DNA of 64,000 bases. Source: Penelope pileata (taxonomy: Eukaryota > Chordata > Aves > Galliformes > Cracidae). The notes beneath the pieces are model-generated. The model had not been told where the DNA came from. It saw only the letters and a program-made list of their open reading frames with translations, and ran no database searches. A program made the position numbers and the translations under genes. The stretch lies in contig WBMW01001574.1 of assembly GCA_013396635.1 (NCBI GenBank), positions 643,778 through 707,777 of the forward strand, written 5' to 3'. Shown here one piece after another: positions 24,827 through 34,767 of the stretch. Numbering within the stretch: position 1 is the first letter of the stretch; each line of letters opens with the position of its first letter.

Positions 24827-24886
24827 TTTTTTTTTTTCTTTTTTTTTCTTTTTCTTTTTTTTTTTTTTTTTGGGGGTTTTTCTTTA
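24827..24886. repeat. Poly-T / pyrimidine tract
   Basis: About 60 bases of nearly pure T with a few C, broken once by GGGGG. A low-complexity tract, probably variable in length and prone to sequencing error. Confidence 0.9.
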
Positions 24887-25214
24887 TGCACATCCCTTGG
24901 GCTAGAGGCAGCACAGGAGACATCTCCAGGAGGTTTCATGGGGACACTCAGCTCAGCTCGGGCCCTGCAGCTCCATGCAAGGATCCAGCAAGGAACCCAG
25001 TGCAGCCATGCCCACCCAACTTCCCTCCTCTAACAGGGAAAGACCCATCTACCCAGCACATAGAACACCTGGATTTCTGCTGGATCCACAGGCCTAAACT
25101 TTTTTGCTGAATCACATTGGACTAAAATAATTAGTGACAAGAATACCCCTTTTTGTTATCATTTGCACGTTCCAACCCAAGGCGCCGCATGCCAGAAACC
25201 ATAATGCGCTGATA

Positions 25215-25233
25215 CGTTTCCTGATAGGAAACG
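25215..25233. promoter_or_regulatory. 19-bp ETS palindrome with a GATA core
   Basis: CGTTTCCTGATAGGAAACG has perfect 8-base arms around GAT. Each arm contains a GGAA ETS core and the centre reads TGATAG. It sits about 555 bases before the TEMP-like ATG and 2.8 kb before TIE1. ETS plus GATA is the usual endothelial/haematopoietic enhancer code; no activity is shown by sequence alone. Confidence 0.45.
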
Positions 25234-25770
25234 CAGACACCCTGCGAGTCCACCTACAGCCGCCTCAGCAGCGTTTCCCAGCACTGCCTTCCTGGCAGCA
25301 TGCTCTGCTCTCTGTGCACAGCAGGCCCCAGGGATGCTCTGGGAGGCCTGCTTAAAGGCTGCTGCCAGCTTCGGGGCTGCGGGGAGACAGTGCCACTGCG
25401 TGATGCCCGCTCGCCCAGTTGCATTGTGCTCACGCCATGCTGGCATCTGAGTGCGGCCCTCCTGAGGTGCCACCTCCATGCCCACCTCCTGCTCTGCCCC
25501 AGCCATGCTGAGCAGCTTGCCTCTCCCCGGCAGTGGGGTGTGGTGGTTAATGTGTAACCGGCACCGCCGCCTCTCCCCGTGCCGCACCACCCGCAAGTGG
25601 GAGCACGGCCACCGGGCTGGCCCCGGGCGAGCAGCACCGCTCGGTGCTGAGGTGGTCGTGGCCTGGCTGGGGGTGGCTGTCCCCCTGCCACCACCACTCC
25701 GCTCTTGCACGGCTGGCTCCACTGCCCGCCCTCAAACTTGTTTTTCTGCCCAGCAGCTTCCTGGAGCCCA

Positions 25771-28566
25771 ATGGCTCCTGCCGGCCTGCTGGGTGTCTGC
25801 GGCCTGCTCTGCGCCTGCTGGGCGGCGGCGGTGGGACACCCCTGCAGCCTCGACCAGCAGGTAGGGATGGGGCAGGGGCGGGAGGACGGGCGGTGGTGTC
25901 CCTGCTGGAGCACGCCAGGGCTGGGGGGGGCTTGTCTGGGCCGGCATGTCGCTTGCTCCAGGATTGCTCAGCCGCCTGTGAGCAGCGGTAGTCACGTCCC
26001 TGAGGGGGCCCCCAGCCAAAATCTGCTCTGTGCCAGGTGTGTGTCATCGCAGGGAGCCCCTGGGTACCCGCTCTCATGTGCGGTGAGGCAGTGACTGAGG
26101 CAGCAGCGCAGCAGATACACCCTCAGAGGGCTCCTGTGGCTGCAGGACCCTTGTCCCCAGTCACCATAAGCCCAGCCCTGTGTGGATTCAGGACAGGGCC
26201 TGTGTGGGGCCACCATGGCACAGCCCTGCCGTGATCCAGTCCTTGTCAGCCTGGGTCTGTAGGAGCCCACCCATGCCTCTGGCAGGTGGGCACGGTGCAC
26301 ACAGCTCTGCTGATAGCAGCAGGGCCTGTGCAGAATCAGCTGGCTCTCCAGCAGGTTCCCTCTTGGCCAGCCAGCCCTGTCCCATGTAACGCCCAGGCAG
26401 CAGTAACACATGCTGGGGACATTCTGACAGCTCATGTGTTTTTGCACCTATTTGTGTCTTTACTTTTTTTAACCCGAGCAAGGGTAATTAATTAAGACGT
26501 TTGAACTTGTGGGCAGTCTAGAGATTCTCCCCAGTACGGACAGCCCATCTCAGACAGCAGCTCTTTCCTCAGGGATGGGCCGACTGCAGGAGGAAGAGCC
26601 TTCTGTACGCTCCGAGCTCCCTTCCAAGAAACATCACCGGTTTGGACCTCTCCTTCAACAGCTTGGTCATGCCCCATCACGGGACGCTCCTGATGCATTT
26701 CCCTTCCCTGCACTCCCTCAACCTCTCTAGCAACGCCCTGCTCACACTGAACCCCGCTGTCTTCTCCAACCTCGGGGCACTACGCCTGCTGGACGTGAGC
26801 AGCTGCAGCATCACCTACCTCCACACGGACGCTTTCAAGGGCTTGGAAGACTTGCGCACGCTGCTCCTAAGAAACAACAGTCTGCAAGAGCTGGAGGTCC
26901 CATTCTTTCTGCCACTGAGAGGTCTCCTCCACCTGGACCTGCAGAACAACGCACTGGTGTCCATGGACACTTTGACTTTGCAGCTGATGGAGGCCATCCC
27001 ACAGGTCCAGATGGATGGGAACCCTTGGGTCTGTGACTGCACCGCGTACCCCTTGCAGCAATGGCTGAAGCGCAGACAAGGTGAGAGGCAGGGATGGGCA
27101 TCAGGAGGGGCATGGGATGGGAGGAATCCTGGATGCGGGTGTTTGATCATTTTGCTCCAGCCCCTCCGCAGGCCCTGAGACAGCTCTCCCTGAGGTGTTC
27201 TCACCTCCCTGCTGAGGGACAGCAAACTGAGACATAATGGGTCAGTTCTTCACCTGCAGATACACACAGTATCAAAGATTTCTAGGTATGACAGGAGGAA
27301 AATATTCAGGGATCTATAATTTAGCCACTTTTCTGGGAAATAAGCAGCACATGCAGCTCAGTTCCTAAATCCATATACACGTATCTGCACGAAATGACCA
27401 GATTTTCATGAGCTGCTGAGCATTCGGCATCTCCACCTGAAGAGAATGGTCAGGCTTTAACCCCCTCACCTTGGCTCCCAGACAAGAGCAGCCCTGTGAC
27501 CATGGATTTTCTATCACTATCCATGAATTTGGGACTACCCAGTTAAAAGGAGCCTGCTAATCGTGGTCACACACTCTCACTGCTCTGCTTGTTGGTGGCT
27601 CCATGGTCAGGGATTTTTCCTCTGCTACCGACTTACACTGAGCTGAGCACTGGCGAGGCTGGAGGGCAGTGCCAAGAATGTGTTGCAATGTGTCCCATCA
27701 AGCCAGGAGCAGGCAGAGAGGCTTTCTCTAAACTGGGGAGGGAACAAGTGAGGATCTTCTGTCCCACCTCAGTCTGTTGTCTCCCAGCCATGCAGGTCAC
27801 CTGTGTGTCACCCCTGGAGCTGCAAGGATGGGACATTGCAGATCTGGATGCCCGGGACCTGGGCTGCCAGAAAAAGCAGCGTTTTCCTCGAGATGTCAGC
27901 CCGACGCAGCAGACCACAGCCACCCACAATGACAGTAAGTTGTGTCAGTGAAAACTACCTGCCTCTTGCCCACCCCCTTGGGTGACCTCCCCTCTGCAGG
28001 TGGAGAATCTCCACTCTTCCCCACAGCCCCAGGGCCACCACTGGAGCAGTGGCTTGTGGTGGAGAGCATTTATGTTGCTCTTGACATGAGCAGTGCAGTA
28101 CTGGCTGCACACAGCTGCATGCACATTGCCAGCTGTGGTGGAGCACCCGGTGTGCTGCAGCCTGACTCGCAATGCCCTGACGTGCCTGTCCTCTGCCACA
28201 GCCACCATGCTGCCTGCGGGGAAGGGAGGAAGGAGCTGGCCATACCTGGTGGGCTTCGTGGTGGCAGCCATTGGCATCTCCATCCTGGTCGCACTGGCTG
28301 CCAAGTGCAAGCTCTGCCACAAGAACTTCGCCAGCTACCGCCACCGGCCGCTGCCCGAAACCAGCTCGATCGGAGGCAGCCCCTTGGAGGAGGGCACGGG
28401 CTGGGACAGGGGCTCTTCAGGCTGGGGTCACAGCGAGAACCCCCCCATGCCTGGTGCCACTGGCCTGCATGCTGAAGATGATGATGGCTTCATCGAGGAC
28501 AACTACATCCAGGCTAGCGAGCAGCTGCCAGAGGAAGAGGAGAGAGAGTCGCACCTTTCCATCTGA
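25771..28566 (+). CDS. C1orf210: LRR membrane protein, avian C1orf210/TEMP locus, LRRC19-like
   Basis: Predicted 369-aa type I membrane protein. Exons: 25771-25860, 26573-27080, 27788-27934, 28202-28566, all in phase. Seen: signal peptide (1 to about 22), N-cap cysteines C25 and C35, about five leucine-rich repeats (LDLSFNSL, LNLSSNAL, LDVSSCSI, LLLRNNSL, LDLQNNAL), an LRR C-cap (NPWVCDC, later VTC and LGC), a membrane helix (263-282), then a basic/Cys-rich junction KCKLCHKNF, YRHRPLPET and an acidic tail with DDDGFIEDNYI (341-351). The part from the helix onward matches human C1orf210/TEMP, which as I recall is only about 113 aa with no LRRs. Total length and layout match LRRC19. Human TEMP is reported on endosomes; ligand and role here are unknown. 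A polypyrimidine-AG just before the ATG (acceptor near 25753) suggests an upstream non-coding exon. Confidence 0.9.
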
Positions 28567-28911
28567 GGCTGCAGCCACTCTCCATCTCCTTCCTGTCTTT
28601 TCCACCTGCCCTTGGCTTTTGTCCCTACACAGGAGGGAAGGAGTGAGGAGAAGAGATCGCTGTGCCCCGATGTGATGCCAGTAGGGCTGCACTGACTTGG
28701 AGATGCCAGACGTGCCACTGCTATCCCAGCCCTGCTCGGGTGTGGAGAACGACTGGGAGGTGCTGATCATGGCCGGGCAAGGAGGATGCCCAGGGGCTAG
28801 TCTGCCCCACTGCCTGCCCCGCTGCTCCCCAGGGGTATTGGGCACCAGCCCCGCTGCTCCTTGGCACTGGGTCTGGCCCTGCTCTGTCCCCACTCTGTCA
28901 CTCTGGGTGAA

Positions 28912-28917
28912 ATTAAA
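28912..28917 (+). terminator. Polyadenylation signal of the LRR/TEMP-like gene
   Basis: ATTAAA, the commonest variant signal, about 345 bases after the stop codon. Together with the stop at 28564-28566 it gives a short 3' UTR. Confidence 0.6.
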
Positions 28918-28939
28918 GCATGATTCAACCCTGCCTCTG

Positions 28940-31900
28940 CCTGTGATGGTTTGCGGGGGCTCTCGCCGTGGCCCCACAAGTGGCCAGTGATGTGGGCAGC
29001 TTGACCACTGCACTTGGCTCAGATGCTGATCCTTTTGTCAGCCAGCTCTGGCTGCATTGATTACAAGGATTTCTCATGTCAGTGCTGTGTGTGAGGCAGC
29101 ACAGCTCCTGTCCCACTCCTCCCCACAGGGCTGTAAAGGGCTGGCTGCTCTGCCTTGGGCGTGGGATGTCCCACAGAATGATGCTGCCAGGATCCTGAAG
29201 CTGCCTGTCCTCTGCCATGCCTTGTTGCTAACAAGAAACCGGGTCTGATGTGTGCCAGCATCATGTTCACTCTGCATGCAGCCATCTGGTGTTCACACTG
29301 GTGCTGCCAGCAATGTGTGCAGTTGATCAGCTCGCTGGGCGGTACAATAGGGGAGGTGATGCTGAACAACCTGGGTGAGCTGAAAGCACCCCACATCCTC
29401 GCTATGGGCGACAGGAGCAAATTCTCCTCGTGTGGGAAGGCTGCTCTGTCAGCAGTGACTGCTTCCTGCACCACCTGAGGCACTGGGGCTGGGTGCCCAG
29501 GAAGCAGCTCCGCAGTGGGTGCAGCCAGAGCAGTCCCTTTCCTGCCCTCTGCTGCTCCCTCAGCTGTGTTAAAGCCCAGAGAGGGAGACACTAAGGAATT
29601 GACATCTTTGGGCTCTCCAGGTGGAAAGCATAAATGTAATTAGGAAAAATGGGAGCTTCCATTTGCCAAGCTCCCTCCCCTGGTCTACATAAGCTGCTCG
29701 TTATGGCTCTTGGGGGTGAGTGTCTTTCAGCTGCACTTGATTTCAGTAAGAGCCTCCCTTCAGCCTCAGCAGGAGAGTTGGATGGCTGCAGCAGCTTCTG
29801 CTCTTGTGTACAAGCAGTGACAATCTGTGTCCTTGACTGAGCAACTGTTGTGAAAACCTCCTCCTTCTGCCCCCGGTAAGCAGCAGCAGGACCCCTGCTC
29901 ACCTCCCCGGTCTTCTTTGGTGGGGCCTGGAGCCCCCTGATCTTCAGCAGGGCTGTGGGGTGCCGTGAGGCTGAGGGGTTCTCCAACCTGCTGTGAGTAT
30001 AGGGTGGGACGCACAGGAGCTGCATGGCCCTTGCTGGAGCCCCCAGTGACCGTCCCGTGGTGCTCAGCCCCTGCTCACGCTGCAGTGTGGCTGCTGCCTC
30101 GGGTTTGCTCAGGCGCTGCTGTGTGCTTTGTGCCATGAGAGGAGAGAGTTGCGGCGTAACTTTTGTTCTTGTGCAAACAGACCTGTGATGTGATCTTGGA
30201 CACACTGTGTTTGTGCATCGCGGCCAGGTTCCTGTGTACGCTTCTCCTGAATTGTTTCCTGCTGTGTTCCTTCTCTACTTTCTCTCCTTTTGCAGCAAGA
30301 CATGCTGGAAAGGCACCTGGAAAGGCTGTGGCACCAGGCAGGGTGAGGTGGCCTCCTCTCACAGGGCTGATTGCAAAGCCACTGCTGTGGCTGTATCCAC
30401 AAATGTAATTGCTGCATTCCTGTCATCTCTGCGGTGAGATGGCACAGCACGGTTCTTGCTGTCTCTAAAAGCTTGGGAACCCCCACCCTGCTCCGTGGGC
30501 CCCTGCTTCTGGGGAATGCTTCCTGCAGCCCTGCCACGCAGCTGATTGCCCAGTGCCCTCTGGTTCCTTTTAAGTTGTCGTTTCCTTTGCTTCTCCACAT
30601 ATTAAGATGTTTATACGGTACAGTGTATACAAAGGCAAATAACACACCTCAGAGAATGTAAAGCAAAGGGCACTGCTGGATCAGGCGTTGGATGCACAGT
30701 GCAGGGCAGAAGCTTAGGGCATCCTTCAGACAAGGAACATGTTTCCCAAAAAGCCAGGGGGAGATGGATGGAAAATCAGGTGGCTGGTTGTTGTGGTCAG
30801 TCAGTTTTCTCTCTTATATGCCTTATCTCTAAACTGAGTCATTGCTTCGTGTTTTGTCCTCTGGGCTCATCTTAAGAGCCCCTCACTACCTGTGCCTCTC
30901 ACTCTGAAAATAGCGTATGCTGCAATTTGTGGGAATTTCTAGTGTTTTTCGGTTAAGATAAAACAGGAAATTTAAATCTGAGGGCTGGGAAAAATGTGTT
31001 TCGTTTTGGATGTTATCTGCTGAGATTTTCAATATACTTCTCATAATTAGAGCCTCTGGTCTCAGTAATGCCTTAAAGAAGATGATTAAACATACAACTG
31101 CTTCCCAGATTCTTCTACCCAGGATCTCACTTACCCTCACTGCTCAGTACCGAGTGGTGAGCTGCTTGTCTACTTTGACCCTGCTTGGATGCTCCCGGGT
31201 TACCCTTTAACCAACCTGCATGGATGCTTTCCCAGCATGGGGGTGCTCAGCCTCTCTCCACTGCCTCTTGGCAGCTTGTCCATGCCAAGAAATCACATCT
31301 GGCACGCAGAGCCAGGGACATCTGAGGGTCAGGGCAGAAAAGGAAGAGCCTTTGCATACCAGGGCCATCCCAGGAAGCTGCTGAAGGACAGGGTTCACGC
31401 TGGCTGACGGATGTGAGCAGCAGCAGGTATGCAGGCAGACTGGTTCCAGGCTCCCTGGAGGCAGCAGCTGCCACTGCGAAGCTCAGGGCTCGGCCTCACT
31501 GCAGGGCTCAGCAGCTTCTCTGCAAACAGTTGGTCAGCACTGTCATATCCACGGCTTGGTGTGCTTCCTGTGAGCTCTGGGCAGGGGCACGGCCAGATCT
31601 TGGGTTCATAAAGCCTAAGGGGGACCTGTCGTGGCTAGGAGGGAGATGTGTGAGCATCAGGAGTCATGTACCAGGAGACAAGTACATGCGTTTGGGGTGT
31701 GGGGGGCATTGCCATGCCTGCTGGTGAACTGAAACCACAGCTGAAGGGTGGACTCTGGGCTGTTGTGATTCCTGCCCTGAGCAGAGGTCAGTTCTGCACA
31801 GCCCTGCAATCTCCTGCTCTGGAGAGAGGCCACAATGAAGAACCAGCCTTTGGCACAGCCCAGTTCTGCAACACTTTATTATGCATTTCCATGCACAACA

Positions 31901-34093
31901 CAGGAAATGAGAAAGGAACAAAACAGTAACGCTGCTGCAGGAGGTGAGTCAGTGATGGGCTCCGCACAGCCCATCCACCATGGCAGCCACACACCCAAAC
32001 CGCCCTCCTCGGAGGCAGCCTGTTCCTACACAGTGCTCCTTGGGCTGGGACATGGTCCCTGAGCGTCGTTTCCTGGCAGAGTTCACGTGTGCACGTTTTG
32101 GAAGGGCTACAAAGGGAAGGATTCACATTGGCAGCAGCATGGAGCTGCGAGGTGGGCACAGACATGCGCCTTCACAGAAGTGCCCAGATGTGCAAAACAG
32201 GTGGTGAGCAGGCTGCTGTGACCTGCCCACACGCGCAGGCTGGGGAAGCTGGGAGCAACACAGAAGCAGTGAGGCAGGCAGAGCCGTGCAGCTTGGCATA
32301 ACTGCATGTGCACCCACGCAGATGTGCAGAACAGCAGCTGTGGGAAGTGCAGAACTTCTGTCCAGCTGCAGCCCATCTCTCTGTGTGTGCATACAGATGT
32401 CCCTGCAGAACCTGGGGTAAGCAGCCCTGGGGGGAAGAACTGCTCTTCGCTACACAAATGCAGAGCATTTAGCACAGAAGGACCTGAGCTTAGTAACACC
32501 CTCTGAATTCTTGGGCAGAGTAAGGGAAGTGATGCAGAGAGCAGGAAACAGCAGTTTAATAAGATCTACAGATGACATGAAAATGACAGAGGAAAATATA
32601 GAAACAACTGATCCAGAAAAGGGGAAAAAACAACACAATGTTCCCATGCTCTGGGGAAAATAACGCAAGGCTTCAGGGGAAGGAATGTCAGTAGGAACAG
32701 GGCAAGAGCAGATGGATAGAGACATGCTCTTGTGCCCTCAGTGCATCACGGACAGTGAGCTTTGGAGCTGCAAAGGGATGAAGCCCTCTCTGTTCGGCTG
32801 CACCTGGGGGGGCTCAGGGGTGCTGAAACCCTGACACTGCTCCCAGGTGTAACGTGGACAGTGCTGTTAGCAAGGGTTAGCTATCATCCTCTTCAAAATT
32901 AAATTTGCTACCAGACACCAAAAAAGAGCAGTTATGTCTCGCTCCTTCACAGAGGCCCTAATTCTCAGGGGGAACTTGGAAAATAAAGAGCAAAAATAGT
33001 GGCTGGGGCTGAGCAGTGCAGGTCAGGGGGAGATGGGAGCAGATAATGCAGAGAAAGAGAGGGTGACAGAGGAACAGCTTGGCTGGGAACGCTGGGATCT
33101 GTGTCTGTGGAAAGTGCGGGAGCAATGAAATGGTTTGTGGGCCCATGGAGGGAATGAAAATGTTGAGAGGTAAACGAGCCTCAATTCACAGGAGACGTTT
33201 CTGAGGGTGAGCTGTGAGCCTGCCTCTAGGAAAGGCACCTTGGTGGCAGGTACCTCACAGGGACACGGCACCAGGGAGTTCAGGGTAAGGAACAGAACAG
33301 CAGCACTGCTGCACAGCTGCTGTGCTAGGTCTGGGCTGGGCTGCAGCACTCAGAGTGTCTGTGCTGGGGAACCTGGTGTCGGACCAGTCCTGGTCCTGGG
33401 GTCTGGGCATCCCATCAGCACAGCCCCAGTGATGGCACCTCGCTGTCTGTGGCTCTCATGGACACTGGTGCGATCACAGAGCCCCCTGGCACGCAAGGCC
33501 CAAAGCTGAAAGCCCATCATGGCCCTGACACCAACACCCTTTGGCCACCCCTGCAATAAACCACAGACAGTGGTTGGGCTGCAGCAAGGTAATATCAGGA
33601 AACATCTTGGCACCACAAAAACAAATGGCATTTTGGGGGCCCTGGTACGCAGAATTCCCCTTGTGTCCCCCCCACAGGAGCTTTTGCAGGAGCTGGGCTG
33701 GGGTTGTACTGCTGGAAACAGCTGCCTCTCCTGCCAGGAGAATCATGGCCCAGGGACCTGCAGGAACCACGTTCGGGGTCCTCTGGGGTGTGGGACGGGC
33801 TCACCTTGGCTCTGTGACGGTGGGACACGGCTGTCAGGGCAGCAGCTGTCGCAGGAGGCTGTGCTGAGATAGAAAGCAAGCCAGGCTCGTAATGCTCCGG
33901 ATCACGCAGCCCATCAAGGTGACACAAAGTCCCGGCTGTGTGTTAGCCCAGGGCTCAGCAAAGGCCAGTTGTCTCTGAAGGAAATTCAAGGCACAAATCC
34001 TGCCCTCCCTTTGGGAAAGGCTGGCACAAGGACTGAGGAGGGGCCGTATCCAGCAAGCCCCACACAGGGCCGTTGCAGTGCAGCGGCTGCAGG
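28940..34093. other. Intergenic: tail-to-tail spacer and TMEM125 3' UTR
   Basis: TEMP-like and TMEM125 converge here. No ORF with recognisable homology on either strand. Minus-strand candidate signals for TMEM125 are ATTAAA at 32555-32560 (1.5 kb after its stop) and AATAAA at 31875-31880 (2.2 kb). Which is used cannot be told. Confidence 0.5.
31875..31880 (-). terminator. Candidate TMEM125 polyadenylation signal
   Basis: AATAAA on the minus strand, 2.2 kb downstream of the TMEM125 stop, in a short AT-rich patch. It would mean a long 3' UTR; the ATTAAA at 32555-32560 is the nearer alternative. Confidence 0.35.
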
Positions 34094-34756
34094 TCAGATC
34101 AGGTTGGCCATGCTGGAGGTGGGAGGAAGGCGCCTGTTGGCAGCGAGGCGGCCGGAGATGGTGAAGACCCGGATCTCACCGGTCTCCAGGCCACGGGGAG
34201 CAGCCTGGCAGCAGGAGGTACAGATCATGTAGAGCAGCAGGCAGAGCAGGAGGGTGCTGCCGGTGGCCAGGAGGACCACCCCACTGATGAACATGCTGCC
34301 CAGCGGCCGTGCCGGGCTGAGCTGCATGGAGGTGGTGGAGAGGACGGTGAGCACCACCCCGCAGACCAGCAGCACCAGGGCGCTGAGCAGCAGCACCAGG
34401 CAGTCCGAAAAGCCCCCGCTCTTCAGGAGCTCGATCTGCTGCCGGCTGCGGATGCAGTTCATGTCCTGGATTGCTGAGCTCAGCAGCTGCTTGAGCAGCA
34501 CCAGCAGGGCCAGGAGGCATAGCGTGGTGCCCACTGCCAGCCGCCACTCCCCAGAGCGGCTGCTGGTGCTGTACAGCAGGATGATGCCCCCAACCCCGCA
34601 GGCCAGGATCAGCACCACAGCCATCCCGTAGCACAGGATGGACTTCTTGGGGTCCTGGAACCACCAGAGCTCCACGTGCTCCTCCAGGATGTTCCTCTGG
34701 ATGTGGTTGGCATCTGCAGGTGTGCGGGGGGTGCTCAGCTCTGCCAGCTCCGGCAT
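34094..34756 (-). CDS. TMEM125: TMEM125, four-pass membrane protein
   Basis: Complete 220-aa reading frame in one exon. Four hydrophobic segments at about 39-61, 73-88, 118-139 and 153-177. Family signatures seen: EEHVELWW before helix 1, the STSSRSGEWRLA loop, KQLLSSAIQDMNCIR after helix 2, and a C-terminus FTISGRLAANRR...SSMANLI, close to the human end. The function is not established; human TMEM125 is expressed in epithelium. I chose the Met at 34756 rather than the in-frame one at 34810 because homology begins near it and a polypyrimidine-rich acceptor (AG at 34767-34766) lies just upstream. That acceptor suggests the coding exon follows at least one non-coding exon. Confidence 0.93.
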   Translation of the reverse strand: MPELAELSTPRTPADANHIQRNILEEHVELWWFQDPKKSILCYGMAVVLILACGVGGIILLYSTSSRSGEWRLAVGTTLCLLALLVLLKQLLSSAIQDMNCIRSRQQIELLKSGGFSDCLVLLLSALVLLVCGVVLTVLSTTSMQLSPARPLGSMFISGVVLLATGSTLLLCLLLYMICTSCCQAAPRGLETGEIRVFTISGRLAANRRLPPTSSMANLI

Positions 34757-34767
34757 GGCGGGTGGCT

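Larger units (their letters stand above)
22430..25753. other. Intergenic region between divergent TIE1 and TEMP-like genes
   Basis: TIE1 runs leftward and the LRR/TEMP-like gene rightward, so both promoters should lie here. No convincing ORF. It contains a pyrimidine-rich tract (24827-24886) and the ETS/GATA palindrome (25215-25233). No TATA box placed at a sensible distance from either start was found. Confidence 0.6.
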
